A stretch of 64,000 nt of DNA from Mesorhizobium wenxiniae. GTDB taxonomy: Bacteria > Pseudomonadota > Alphaproteobacteria > Rhizobiales > Rhizobiaceae. How positions within the stretch are numbered: position 1 is the stretch's first letter; each line of letters opens with the position of its first letter. Position numbers and translations under genes: made by a program. Location of the stretch: the NCBI RefSeq assembly GCF_002284535.1, contig NZ_NPKH01000023.1:465767-529766 (forward strand), read 5' to 3'. Positions 43,990 to 52,947 of the stretch are shown here, one piece after another. A model generated the notes under the pieces. The model saw only the letters and a list, made by a program, of their open reading frames with translations, did not search any database and was not told the origin of the DNA.

Positions 43990-45496
43990 AGACCGCCTCC
44001 TCGATCGCCTGGAGGGTCGTAGCGCCCGGTGCATATTCGCCGACAATGCGCCCCTGAGCCATGTGCAGCACACGGTCCGCGTTGAAATAGACTTCAGGCA
44101 CCTCGTCCGAGATCAGGATAATGGCCAGGCCGCTGTCTGCGAGCTTGGAAACGATGTCGAAAATGCCGGCGCGCGCGCCGACATCGACGCCGACTGTCGG
44201 TGCGTCGAGGATAAGCAGCTTCGGATCGGTCGCCAGCCATTTTGCAATGGCGACACGTTGCTGATTTCCCCCCGACAGGGTCGAGATCGCGTCGTCCTGC
44301 TTTCCGATCCTGACGCCGAGATCCCTTATCCAGCGATTGACCAGAGATCGCTTGCGATCGCTCGAAATGAAACCGCTCGAAAGGATCTTGTCCAGCGAGG
44401 CGATGACCATGTTGTCGGCGATTGCCTGGGGCTGAATGAGGCCGAGCGACAGCCGGTCTTCCGAAAGATAGGCGACGCCGGCAGCGATCGCGTCACGGTT
44501 GGAACCGAAGCGAACGGGTTTGCCATCCAGGACGACAGAGCCCGATTTCGGCTTGCGCATGCCAAACAATGTCAGCGCCAGCTCGGTGCGCCCTGCCCCG
44601 AGCAACCCGGTGATGCCGAGCGTCTCGCCGCGCCGGACCGCCAAGGACACATCCTGGATTTCGCCGGGCCGCGACAGTCCCTCGACCTCAAGCATGACCG
44701 GGCTCTTGCTCAAATCCCGATGCAGGACGGAATAGTCGAAGGTCTTGCCCGTCATCAGCTCGGTGATGCGCGATTGGGTCAGGCCCTTGGTTGGATAGAC
44801 GCCTACCAGCGCGCCGTCGCGCAGCACGGTGACGCGGCTGGAGATTTCAAGAACCTCCGCCAAGCGATGACTGACGAACACAACGGCGACGCCCGACGCC
44901 GACAGATTGCGCACAATGTCCAGCAGATAGTCGGTTTCGGATTGGGTGAGCGACGCCGTCGGCTCGTCCATGAAGACGAGCTTCGCCTCGCCGACGAGGG
45001 CGCGCGCGATTGCTACGATCTGCCGCTGTGCGATGGGAAAATGGTGGAGTGCTAAATCGACATCGAGGGTAACACCAAGACGTTGCAGGGCGTTGGTCGC
45101 GACACGGCGCATTTCGGCATAGTTCACCAGCCGCGGCCAGCGGCCGATGACAGTCTGGAACGCGATGTTCTCGGCGACAGTCATCTCGGGAAACAGGGCG
45201 AGGTCTTGCCAGATAACCTGAATCCCGCCGGCCTGCGCCGTAACCGGCGACATATTGGAGTAGCTCTGGCCATCATAGTCGATCACGGCGCCCGCCTCGG
45301 GCTTGTACACGCCCGTAATGACCTTGATCAGCGTGCTCTTGCCGGAGCCGTTCTCGCCGGCGAGGCAATGCACCTCGCCCGGCAGCACCTCAAAGCTGAC
45401 ATTCTTCAGCGCCTTCACGCCGCCGAACGTCATGTTCGTGTTGCGGAGCGACAGCAACGGCCGTGATGTGGCGCCATCGAGTGCCTGATCAGCCAT
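43982..45496 (-). CDS. RbsA/MglA-type sugar ABC transporter ATPase (two ABC domains)
   Basis: 504 residues. Domain 1 has Walker A GENGSGKSTLIK, Walker B KLVFMDEPTASLT and FPIAQRQIVAIARAL in place of a strict LSGGQ signature. Domain 2 has a degenerate first loop (GLLGAGRTELALTLFG), an intact signature STLSGGNQQRVAIAKWLA and LLILDAPTVGVDVGA. This asymmetric pair is typical of the carbohydrate CUT2 group, in which one site is catalytically weak. Start ATG 45494-45496. Confidence 0.9.
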   Translation of the reverse strand: MADQALDGATSRPLLSLRNTNMTFGGVKALKNVSFEVLPGEVHCLAGENGSGKSTLIKVITGVYKPEAGAVIDYDGQSYSNMSPVTAQAGGIQVIWQDLALFPEMTVAENIAFQTVIGRWPRLVNYAEMRRVATNALQRLGVTLDVDLALHHFPIAQRQIVAIARALVGEAKLVFMDEPTASLTQSETDYLLDIVRNLSASGVAVVFVSHRLAEVLEISSRVTVLRDGALVGVYPTKGLTQSRITELMTGKTFDYSVLHRDLSKSPVMLEVEGLSRPGEIQDVSLAVRRGETLGITGLLGAGRTELALTLFGMRKPKSGSVVLDGKPVRFGSNRDAIAAGVAYLSEDRLSLGLIQPQAIADNMVIASLDKILSSGFISSDRKRSLVNRWIRDLGVRIGKQDDAISTLSGGNQQRVAIAKWLATDPKLLILDAPTVGVDVGARAGIFDIVSKLADSGLAIILISDEVPEVYFNADRVLHMAQGRIVGEYAPGATTLQAIEEAVYA

Positions 45497-45534
45497 CGAG
45501 TTGAAACCCTGGATTCAATCCCGTTTGCAGTCCT

Positions 45535-45567
45535 GCAGCCGGGCCGGCTCGAGGCCAGCCCGGCTGC
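45535..45567 (-). terminator. Stem-loop between binding-protein and ATPase genes
   Basis: GCAGCCGGGC and GCCCGGCTGC form perfect 10-base arms around a 13-base loop, with no following T-run. Such hairpins after the first gene of transporter operons often protect the binding-protein mRNA or reduce read-through. Confidence 0.5.
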
Positions 45568-45584
45568 CATAGCCTTGGGAGGCT

Positions 45585-46574
45585 TTACAGGCCCATCGCC
45601 GCGAGATCGTCGACAGTATCCTTGTTGATGGGGACCAGCTGATCGACGATGATGTTACGGTTTTCGAAGTCGGGCTTGACTGTCCCTAGCCCTTCGATCG
45701 TATCGCCGTCCTTGATCTCGTTGCCCTTCATGAGATGGTCGGCCAGCGTGACGAAAACCTCGCCCGCCTGCTTCGGATTCCACATGAAGCCGCCGGAGAT
45801 CGCGTCGTTCTTGATGAGCTTCTGGCCCTGGCCTGGCGAGAATGGGCCGAGCACGAATATTTCCCCCACCTTCCGCCGCTCTTCGATTGCGCGGCCAGCG
45901 CCGATCGGGCCTTGGCTGCCGAAGGCCAGGAAGCCCTTCAAGCCGGGATTCGCGGAAATCAGGTCAAGTGCAGTGCTGCGGCTTTTGTCCACATCCTCGG
46001 CGACACCATAACGTTCGCCGACAAGCTTCATGTCGGGATAGTTCTTCTTCAGATACTCGATTGCCGCATCGGCCCAGGCATTGTGCAGCGGCACCGTCAG
46101 CGAGCCGACGAACACTGCATACTCACCCTTGCCGCCCATCTTCTCCGCCAGGAGCTTGGCATGAGCTTCGCCGAAGCCGGTCGCGGACGCGAGTTCGAAA
46201 TCCCAGTCGGCGCCCTTCTGGCCAGGCGATTCATGCGTGATGACGATGATGCCGGCGTCCTTGGCCTTCTGCAGCACCGGTTCAAGCACTTTGGCATCGT
46301 TCGGCACCACACCGATGACCTTGACCCCCTGTGCGATCAGATCCTCGATGGCGCGAACTTGCAGTGCCGGATCGGCGCTGGTTGGGCCAACCATGAACGC
46401 GTCGACGCCGAGCTTCTGGCCGCGCTCCTTGATACCCGCCTCCATTGCGTTGAACCACGGAATGCCGCCGATCTTTACGACGACGCCGACCTTGCCGGCC
46501 TGCTGTGCCATCGCAGCGAACGATCCGCCAAGCAAAAGGGTCGCGGCAAGCGCCGCGATCATGAGCTTTTTCAT
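45585..46574 (-). CDS. Periplasmic sugar-binding protein of the CUT2 ABC transporter
   Basis: 329 residues from ATG 46572-46574 (MKKLMIAALAATLLLGGSFA, a signal peptide cut near AMAQQ), with AGGAG upstream. Periplasmic-binding-protein fold of the LsrB/RhaS/RbsB kind: VGVVVKIGGIPWFNAMEAGI, DLIAQGVKVIGVVPNDAKVL, IVITHESPGQKG, FLAFGSQGPIGAGRAIEE. It is the first gene of the seven-gene sugar operon. The ligand could be a pentose, deoxyhexose or ketose; AI-2-binding relatives exist, but the catabolic genes argue for a sugar. Confidence 0.88.
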   Translation of the reverse strand: MKKLMIAALAATLLLGGSFAAMAQQAGKVGVVVKIGGIPWFNAMEAGIKERGQKLGVDAFMVGPTSADPALQVRAIEDLIAQGVKVIGVVPNDAKVLEPVLQKAKDAGIIVITHESPGQKGADWDFELASATGFGEAHAKLLAEKMGGKGEYAVFVGSLTVPLHNAWADAAIEYLKKNYPDMKLVGERYGVAEDVDKSRSTALDLISANPGLKGFLAFGSQGPIGAGRAIEERRKVGEIFVLGPFSPGQGQKLIKNDAISGGFMWNPKQAGEVFVTLADHLMKGNEIKDGDTIEGLGTVKPDFENRNIIVDQLVPINKDTVDDLAAMGL

Positions 46575-46693
46575 CTGTACTCCTCCCATAACGTTCCTAG
46601 TGGGAACACACTCGAGCCGTCGAACGACGGCGGCCGTTAGAAACCTCCCCGAAATAACGGGCACTCCCCATCGATTATCCACCGGTTTCCGCT

Positions 46694-46711
46694 TGCACAA
46701 TCGATGGTGCA
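46694..46711. promoter_or_regulatory. 18-bp palindrome, LacI-family operator candidate
   Basis: TGCACAATCGATGGTGCA is symmetric around ATCGAT except for one base pair position per arm, the form of LacI/GalR operators. It lies in the 207-bp divergent region between the binding-protein gene and the LacI-type gene. A second, smaller inverted repeat GTTCC-N5-GGAAC lies near 46598. Confidence 0.55.
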
Positions 46712-46781
46712 GAAACTATTATGCATGGAGAAGCTCTCGTCAAGCCGGATATTTGCTCTAAAAGACGCGCGGGAGGGCCAG

Positions 46782-47840
46782 ATGGATCAGCGGGTCAAGA
46801 AAAAGGCGACGATCTATGACCTGTCCGTGCTATCGGGCAGTTCGCCGTCGACCGTGAGTGCCGTCCTGAACGGCACTTGGCGCAAGCGCCGCATCAAGGA
46901 AAGTACGGCGCAAACAATTCTCGGCCTCGCCGAACTCCACCAATACACCACCAATCTGCAGGCGCGAGGCTTGCGACGCTCGCGATCGGGCCTGGTCGGC
47001 CTGATGCTGCCCGTCCACGACAATCGCTACTTCTCCTCCATGGCGCAGACGTTTGAGGGGCATGTGCGCAGCCGCGGCCAATGCCCGGTCGTGGTTAGCG
47101 CCAGCCGCGACCCGGAAGAGGAACGGCGGACCGCGGAGACGCTGATCTCCTATTCAATCGACCAGCTCTTCATCGTCGGCGCCACCGATCCGGACGGCGT
47201 GCACGAGGTCTGCGAACCGGCGGGGCTGAGGCATATCAACATCGACCTGCCGGGAGCGAAGGCGCATTCGGTGATCAGCGACAATTATGAGGGCGCACGG
47301 ATGCTGACGGAAGCAATCATCCGCCGCTTCGGCAACGACGATCCTCTGCGGCCGGACGAGCTGTTTCTGTTTGGCGGCCGCAACGACCATGCCAGCCGCG
47401 AACGCATCGCCGCTTTCCATGCGACCAAGAAGGCACTGCTGGGCGCCGACCCTGAAGACGGTGTGCAGTCCTCCGGGTATTCGCCCGATATAACTTTGTG
47501 TGCCTTCGAGGCGTTTTACCAACGCCATGGCAAGCTGCCGCGCGCGCTGTTCGTCAATTCGTCGATCAATATGGAAGGTCTGCTGCGTTTCATGGCGGGC
47601 CGGCCGGCGGAGATGTTTAGTGAGCTCGTCGTCGGTTGCTACGACTACGATCCGTTCGGCTCCTTCCTGCCCTTCCCGGTAATCATGGTGCGGCAGAACA
47701 TTGAGGCGATGATTACGAAGGCGTTCGAGCTGATCGATAACGCGACGACGACGCCACAGACCTTCCTGATTGCGCCAGAGTTGATCCAGCCTCGGTCTGC
47801 GCTCAAAGGGCCGCTCGACACTCTGAAGGATATAGCGTGA
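46782..47840 (+). CDS. LacI-family transcriptional regulator of the sugar operon
   Basis: 352 residues from ATG 46782, behind GGGAGG. The N-terminal HTH KATIYDLSVLSGSSPSTVSA with VLNG and the hinge-helix region LQARGLRRSRSGLVGLMLPV are those of LacI/GalR proteins. A periplasmic-binding-like ligand domain follows (DQLFIVGATDP, ALFVNSSINMEGLLRF). Divergent from the transport operon, so a sugar-relieved repressor is the simplest reading. Confidence 0.88.
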   Translation: MDQRVKKKATIYDLSVLSGSSPSTVSAVLNGTWRKRRIKESTAQTILGLAELHQYTTNLQARGLRRSRSGLVGLMLPVHDNRYFSSMAQTFEGHVRSRGQCPVVVSASRDPEEERRTAETLISYSIDQLFIVGATDPDGVHEVCEPAGLRHINIDLPGAKAHSVISDNYEGARMLTEAIIRRFGNDDPLRPDELFLFGGRNDHASRERIAAFHATKKALLGADPEDGVQSSGYSPDITLCAFEAFYQRHGKLPRALFVNSSINMEGLLRFMAGRPAEMFSELVVGCYDYDPFGSFLPFPVIMVRQNIEAMITKAFELIDNATTTPQTFLIAPELIQPRSALKGPLDTLKDIA

Positions 47841-48116
47841 GTGCGAAATGGCGCGACAGGGTGACCCTGCACGCCCTGAGATTTCAATGGTTTATCATGC
47901 CGATCGGCATTGAGACCGGTGCCGAACCGCCGCAGAACCTCTTCTCCGAAAGTGCCGCCGGCCGCCTTCTCCTTGGCTGCTTCGCTCACAAGTGATCCCA
48001 TATTGGAGCCACGGTCGCCATCTCCCGTGCAAACCTATCACGAAAGTGTCGCCGTCTTCACTGTGAGCCCAATACGGGACACGTGGGCGCAGGCCAAAGA
48101 CCAACAGCAGCGAGCA

Positions 48117-48779
48117 TTAGAAGCGATAACGGATTCCAAGAGTGTTCGCATTAGAACCCTCGTTCATATCGCCAATTGTACCATCGGCGCCGGATCTATG
48201 GTGGAGTTGGTAGACAAGTTCGACATTGGGAGCTTGCCTGACTCTGAACGAAAGCTCCGCACCAACGAAGCCGAGGAATGATGCATCGCCATCGTAGCGG
48301 ATTTCGCGATCGCGCTCGATCTCGGTAGGGCCTGTAACGGCACTGAATCCAGCGGTCAGTGCGGGCGCAATCGCCAAATCACCAATGACAAGGCCCTGGT
48401 GGCGAAGTCGCGCTCCGGCCCAAAGTTCGCCAGACGTATCGTCGTCCTGGCCAAATCTTATGGCCGCGCCGGTGACGCCACCAAGAACGAAACCAGCGCC
48501 TATATCGACGAGATCGCGACCGTATGCAGCTCCGATTATATAGTTGTCCGTGTAGTGGGCACCAAAAACATTGATCGTGTCCCCGAAGGCCCCGCTCGCA
48601 AACACGCCACCAAAGACATAAACATCATTCTTGGTCGGCAGACCGTCTGTGAAAGGGTCTTGGGTCGCAAAATAAATAAAGGGAGAATTGTCATCGGCGA
48701 GTCCAGAACTGACTGAAGTGCTCAAGATCACCGCAGCCAGGGCCACTTGCAGTGCGTGCATAGACAAGCTCCGAATCAA
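48117..48779 (-). CDS. Outer-membrane beta-barrel protein, possibly PagL-like
   Basis: 220 residues with a signal peptide (MHALQVALAAVILSTSVSSG, cut near GLADD) and alternating strands ending in an aromatic terminal residue (NTLGIRYRF). Near the end, VELVYQLHHRSGADGTIGDM then NEGSNANTLG recalls the His-Ser active-site strand of lipid A 3-O-deacylases (PagL), but the match is short. The start is ATG 48779 or 48761. Function uncertain. Confidence 0.6.
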   Translation of the reverse strand: MIRSLSMHALQVALAAVILSTSVSSGLADDNSPFIYFATQDPFTDGLPTKNDVYVFGGVFASGAFGDTINVFGAHYTDNYIIGAAYGRDLVDIGAGFVLGGVTGAAIRFGQDDDTSGELWAGARLRHQGLVIGDLAIAPALTAGFSAVTGPTEIERDREIRYDGDASFLGFVGAELSFRVRQAPNVELVYQLHHRSGADGTIGDMNEGSNANTLGIRYRF

Positions 48780-49064
48780 TCCATGCCATCGTTCGCAATT
48801 GCGCAGGGAAAAACAAGGTATGAATTTGTTTGTCGCCAGAATACTTGATACGGGTCATTCCTAAGCTCGAAATCTTCTTTAGGCCCTGCCAAGCGGCTCG
48901 CAAAGACAACGGCCTCAGCAGCCCGATGGTGCGCGCCGGGTGATCGTCGCCATAGTTGTCACCGGGTTGCTAAGGGCGGCGCTTAGAGACAAGGCGGACC
49001 ACTATTTTCGGCCATACCGCTTACTGGCCGGTTGCGTTGCAGTGGTGGCCGGACGTGGTTGCGC
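48780..49064. other. Gap beyond the barrel gene
   Basis: No recognisable gene. Its right end adjoins the BA14K terminator. Confidence 0.35.
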
Positions 49065-49090
49065 AAAAAACCCCGCGCGACGCGGGGTTT
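49065..49090 (-). terminator. Rho-independent terminator of the BA14K gene
   Basis: AAACCCCGCG-CGA-CGCGGGGTTT forms a 10-base perfect stem with a 3-base loop; on the minus strand it is followed by a T-run (49065-49070). It begins 26 bp after the BA14K stop. Confidence 0.85.
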
Positions 49091-49115
49091 CAGTGATGCG
49101 GCCAAGAACTTACTT

Positions 49116-49571
49116 TCAGTAGGGCGAATTGCACTGCTGACGGCGGCCGTAGTTAGGCTGGAACGTGTTGTCCGAAGCGCGATAGCTTCGGTACCGGTCG
49201 TAGCACCACTGTACATGGGAATCGCCGTGATCAACCCGGTTCTGGTTGTTGTTGATGATCGCCCCGCTGATCACCGCGCCCGCAGCGAAGGCTGCCAGCG
49301 GGAACCAGTAGTCGCCATGGCGCCGATACCCCCGACGGTACTCACGATAGCCGCGATGGCCGTTCCAGTGTGAGCCATCGTGGCGCGAAAATTTCCGGTT
49401 GCGGTTGGAGTTATGACGCTTCGCCCACGGCTTGTGGTCGACCGCCTGCACATCTGTCGAAACAGAAGTTGCCTGCGGCAAGAATATTTGAGCTGCATTG
49501 GCTGACCCCGCTGCCGCCACGAACGAAACTGTCAATGTGGCTGCGAGTAAACCCGAAAATATCTTGTTCAT
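49116..49571 (-). CDS. BA14K-family protein
   Basis: 151 residues. A signal peptide (SGLLAATLTVSFVAAAGSAN) is followed by a basic, Arg/Tyr/His-rich middle, a hydrophobic segment (WFPLAAFAAGAVISGAII) and the family signature at the C-terminus: HVQWCYDRYRSYRASDNTF then QPNYGRRQQC. BA14K proteins are small envelope-linked proteins of Rhizobiales, first known as Brucella immunoreactive antigens. An EcfG-type promoter lies 46 bp upstream of its start. Confidence 0.85.
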   Translation of the reverse strand: MNKIFSGLLAATLTVSFVAAAGSANAAQIFLPQATSVSTDVQAVDHKPWAKRHNSNRNRKFSRHDGSHWNGHRGYREYRRGYRRHGDYWFPLAAFAAGAVISGAIINNNQNRVDHGDSHVQWCYDRYRSYRASDNTFQPNYGRRQQCNSPY

Positions 49572-49616
49572 GATTCTCCTCTGAAGGGGTGGTGGATGTC
49601 CCTTCTCGATTTTTAA

Positions 49617-49641
49617 AACGATTTAATCACAGTATGGTTCC
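49617..49641 (-). promoter_or_regulatory. EcfG-type promoter for the BA14K gene
   Basis: On the minus strand GGAAC, 16 bases, CGTT, matching the alphaproteobacterial general-stress sigma factor consensus. Confidence 0.65.
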
Positions 49642-49899
49642 GTCCGCGCGCAAGATTGTGTCGTCATCAAGCAGCTTTGATTGACGCAGCTTGTTACCGC
49701 GCTTGCCTTGGTAATCAGTGCTATCCCTTCCAATCGCCTGAAAGAGGCGGGCAAAATATCGACAAAGCCGGGTTACCGGCACCATTGCCCAGGCTGTTCG
49801 AATCACGCACTGGGTGCTAGGGCTTGAGCATGCATGGGGAATCTTCGACCACGCGACGCGGTGTTGCTGGCTTGTTTTTCTACGTGCCAGTGAGGGACA
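49642..49899. other. Gap upstream of the Thivi_2564-type gene
   Basis: No gene recognised apart from the BA14K promoter at its left edge. A GAGGGA ribosome site sits at its right edge. Confidence 0.35.
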
Positions 49900-50067
49900 A
49901 TGGCCGGCACTCCTTTGATCAGTATTCTGATCACTTTCCTTGTAATCGTTTTGGTGCTGTATCTTGTTAACCGGCTGCCGCTTGACGGTCGTACTCGTCA
50001 GATTGCTCAGATTATCGTGATCATTATCGGCATCATTTCACTGCTGAAGTACCTCGCGGTGTTTTAA
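49900..50067 (+). CDS. Thivi_2564-like small membrane protein
   Basis: 55 residues (MAGTPLISILITFLVIVLVL start) with two membrane helices separated by NRLPLDGRTRQIAQ. The pattern of a first helix, YLVNRLPLD, then an Ile-rich second helix is that of the Thivi_2564 family of tiny membrane proteins of unknown function. A good ribosome site (GAGGGA) lies before the ATG. It is too short for most gene calls. Confidence 0.7.
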   Translation: MAGTPLISILITFLVIVLVLYLVNRLPLDGRTRQIAQIIVIIIGIISLLKYLAVF

Positions 50068-50425
50068 GCCACCACGAACGCGATAGGCCGCGGCTGTCGC
50101 GGAATACAGCGCGAACGGCATGCAGAAGATTGATTTCTCGTCGCCGAGCGGGCAAGCGACGCCTCAGGCTCGTTATCGCCTTTCTGGATTTTTGGGCCTG
50201 CGGGCGCATCCGCAACCCGATCGGGGCCACACGTCGGTGCGCGCCGACGTGCTGCGGCGCGCAGCGACGACTGCGTTCGCGTGATGGCCTGCACCTCGCA
50301 TCGTCCCGGGCGTTTGGATCTTCCGGGCGGCCAAAGAGCGATTGAAGACGGTAAATCCCGGGAACGTTTTCGCGCCGGCGCGGGTTGTCGATGGAGATGC
50401 ATCGAAACTCATGGGACGCCGGTGA
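50068..50425. other. Gap before the FAD/Rieske gene
   Basis: No gene recognised. An EcfG-like promoter (50361-50386) lies near its right end. Confidence 0.4.
50361..50386 (+). promoter_or_regulatory. EcfG-like promoter for the FAD/Rieske gene
   Basis: GGAAC, 17 bases, GGTT: one mismatch to the CGTT consensus. It is 40 bp upstream of the ATG. Confidence 0.4.
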
Positions 50426-51901
50426 ATGTCCATTCTTTCGGGAAAACCGGGAAGCTGTTGGGTTGCGGCAGCCACCGCTACGAACTATCCCCCGCTCGAG
50501 GGCTCGATCCATGCGGAGACCGTTGTCGTAGGCGCTGGGATTGTCGGGCTCACCACGGCGCTTCGCCTTTGCGAGGCTGGTCGGTCGGTGATCGTCGTCG
50601 AAGGCCTGCGGACAGGCGGCCAGGTGACCGGCCGCTCGACGGCCAAGATCACGACGCAGCACGCGTTGGTCTACAACCATCTCATCGGCACCTTCGGCCG
50701 GGACCTGGCGCGAGCTTATGCCGATGCGAATTCCGCCGGCGCTGTCCAAATCCGGGAATGGGTTCGCAACTATGCCATCCCCTGCGATCTCGAGAACAAG
50801 GACGCCTATACCTACACCTGCGACGCAAGCCGGCGCGCGGAGATCGTAGCCGAGGCAGAGGCCGCGCGCCAAGTCGAGCTGAACGCCGATATTCTCGAGC
50901 GCGCGCCGCTGCCTTTCGAAACGGCCGCCGCTCTGCGTTTTTCAGACCAGGCGCAGTTCAATCCGGCGATGTATCTGGTTGGCCTGGCTCGAGCGGTGAC
51001 GGCCCGTGGCGGACGGATTTTCGAAAACAGCCGCGCGATCTCGATCGGCGAGGCAAGCCGCTGGCGCGTCGTCACCGATAGCGGCACCGTCCACGCCGAG
51101 CATGTGGTCGTCGCCACCAACATGACGGTGAAGAGCCCCGTCGGTATGGCGAACCGGACCCAGCCGCGCTGCCACACTGCCATGGCGTTCCGGATCGATG
51201 ACCCTCTTGCTGTCGACGGCATGTTCATCGGCATCGACGATCCAACGCATTCCATCCGCACCGGCCGCGATGCCGAAGGCCCGCTGCTGGTCGCGCTCGG
51301 CCCCAAATTCGACACGGGCCAGGACGGCGACGTGGCGAAACGGTTCGTCGAGCTGGAACAATGGGCAAGAATGAGCCTTCCGGTTGGGGACGTTGCGTGG
51401 CGCTGGTGTAACGAGGACTATGATACGGCCGATAGAGTTCCATATGCCGGCGAACCCGATCCGGACAAAGCCTCCGGTTTTCATATTGCCACGGGATTCA
51501 ACGCCTGGGGCATCACCAATGGAACGGCCGCAGGGACGATGATCGCGGATTTGATCTGCGCTCGGCCGAGCCCATGGCAAAAGCTCTATGATCCGGCGCG
51601 GTCTTATCCCGAGGACTTTCATAGGAATGGCCGCAGCCAATCGATTGTCTCAAGCATCGACGACATTGCGCCCGGCATGGGCGGTGTGATCGTCAGGGGT
51701 GACGAAAAGATCGCGGCGTGGAGGGACACTGAAGGAGTACTCCACCCCGTTTCGGCGACCTGCACCCACAAGGGCTGCACCGTGACCTGGAACAACGCGG
51801 ACAACACCTGGGATTGTCCTTGTCATGGCTCGATTTTCGCCGCCGACGGCACGGTTATCCACGGCCCGGCTCGAAAACCTCTTGCCCCGGCCGCGCTGTA
51901 A
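50426..51901 (+). CDS. FAD-dependent oxidoreductase with C-terminal Rieske [2Fe-2S] domain
   Basis: 491 residues. An N-terminal DAO-type FAD domain has ETVVVGAGIVGLTTALRLCE (dinucleotide loop, about 31-50) and GFHIATGFNAWGITNGTAAG near 355. A C-terminal Rieske domain carries the cluster ligands in CTHKGCTV and CPCHGS (Cys-His, then Cys-His 16-18 residues on). Such DAO-Rieske fusions are frequent in stress-inducible regions of Rhizobiales; the substrate is not established. The cytoplasmic location is inferred from the lack of a signal peptide. Confidence 0.87.
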   Translation: MSILSGKPGSCWVAAATATNYPPLEGSIHAETVVVGAGIVGLTTALRLCEAGRSVIVVEGLRTGGQVTGRSTAKITTQHALVYNHLIGTFGRDLARAYADANSAGAVQIREWVRNYAIPCDLENKDAYTYTCDASRRAEIVAEAEAARQVELNADILERAPLPFETAAALRFSDQAQFNPAMYLVGLARAVTARGGRIFENSRAISIGEASRWRVVTDSGTVHAEHVVVATNMTVKSPVGMANRTQPRCHTAMAFRIDDPLAVDGMFIGIDDPTHSIRTGRDAEGPLLVALGPKFDTGQDGDVAKRFVELEQWARMSLPVGDVAWRWCNEDYDTADRVPYAGEPDPDKASGFHIATGFNAWGITNGTAAGTMIADLICARPSPWQKLYDPARSYPEDFHRNGRSQSIVSSIDDIAPGMGGVIVRGDEKIAAWRDTEGVLHPVSATCTHKGCTVTWNNADNTWDCPCHGSIFAADGTVIHGPARKPLAPAAL

Positions 51902-51928
51902 AAAGGGCGGCGACCGATACGGCCGGCG

Positions 51929-52393
51929 TTACCGTGCGTAGGTTCCGACCAGTTCAGTCTGCTCCAGCGCATGCTTCTGGGCTTCCTTCCAGACAGACTG
52001 CACGCCCGCCTGTCCCGGCACACTGAGGCTCGGCACGTCGAGCGCGGCCAGCCGGAAGTGATAATGATGGACGCCATGTCCCACCGGCGGCTGTGGGCCG
52101 TCGTAATAGGCATTGCCGAAATCGTTGGTGCCTTGCCGAAGTGCCGACGGACCTGGCTTGCCATCTTGCGCCTCGGCTAGCTCGCTGGCATCGGGCGGGA
52201 TATTGAACACCGCCCAGTGCCCGAAGGTGCCGCTCGGCGCGTCGGGATCCTGCACGACAAGAACAAGGCTTTTCGCACCATCCGGAACCCCGGACCACTT
52301 CAGCGGCGGCGAGACGTTCTGGCCGTCACGCGTATACCTTTCAGGGATTTTCCCGCCCGCCGGAAACGCAGGGCTGATAAGGGTGAGTGGCAT
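51929..52393 (-). CDS. YbhB/YbcL (PEBP-like) family protein
   Basis: 154 residues from ATG 52391-52393. Family blocks: SPAFPAGGKIPERYTRDGQN with VSPPLKW, VVQDPDAPSGTFGHWAVFNI (the D-P-D-A-P and G-H-W ligand-site residues), and GNAYYDGPQPPVGHGVHHYH. Members resemble phosphatidylethanolamine-binding proteins and act in the cytoplasm or periplasm with no firm function. Upstream in-frame codons to 52510 are ignored because homology begins at this ATG. Confidence 0.88.
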   Translation of the reverse strand: MPLTLISPAFPAGGKIPERYTRDGQNVSPPLKWSGVPDGAKSLVLVVQDPDAPSGTFGHWAVFNIPPDASELAEAQDGKPGPSALRQGTNDFGNAYYDGPQPPVGHGVHHYHFRLAALDVPSLSVPGQAGVQSVWKEAQKHALEQTELVGTYAR

Positions 52394-52452
52394 TTCATTT
52401 CCCCAAAGAAGCGTTACGTTACGGCCGAGACCATCGAGGTCTGGGCGCCATT

Positions 52453-52820
52453 TCACGCCGTTTGCTGAGCTTCCGCGGCGCGCCTGATTTCTGCCGGCAA
52501 GGATTCCCAAACCTTGGTCATCTGCCCCTCTTCCACGTGGTGAGCGAGCACCTTGGATACGACCCTGAATGCATCGTTGGAATCGACCGGCCGGGTGAAC
52601 TCCAGCTCCGCCTTGATTTTGGCGAGAAACTCATCGAGCGACCGCAACTTCTCGGGCGTCTTGGAAGGCTGATACTGGTCGTAATAGGCGCCGCGTACCA
52701 GGATCGGCAGCGCGGGCCGAGGTGGGCTGCAAGATCCGGCTGCATGCGGTCTCGCAGCGCGTGCAGCATCGCTCCAAGAACATGCCATGCGATCTGCCGA
52801 TCCGGTCCCATCTCGGCCAT
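52453..52820 (-). pseudogene. DUF2267 gene, frameshifted and N-terminally truncated
   Basis: One frame gives EMGPDRQIAWHVLGAMLHAL and LRDRMQPDLAAHLGP; a one-base shift near 52712 (missing base in the GGCCCG-CGCTGCC run) leads into LPILVRGAYYDQYQPSKTPE and the rest of DUF2267 (SLDEFLAKIKAEL, VLAHHVEEGQMTKVWESLP). The usual first 25 residues are missing. Either a real pseudogene or one sequence error plus a truncated start. Confidence 0.7.
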
Positions 52821-52947
52821 GATCTCGTCGAACGACCGTGGGTCGGCTGTTGTTCCCGTCCCCCAAGCTTAAAGGCCGTCTCTCGCGAAGGCGTGTGATC
52901 CATCCGGCCAAGCTTTCGCTACGTTTGTTTCCGCCAAGATTGCCCCG

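Noticed and set aside
43574..45055. 493-codon plus-strand open frame
   Set aside because: Antisense to a well-supported ABC ATPase and permease; Arg/Asp-rich translation without domains.
45735..46640. 301-codon plus-strand open frame
   Set aside because: Mirror of the binding-protein gene, which has a signal peptide, ribosome site and family motifs.
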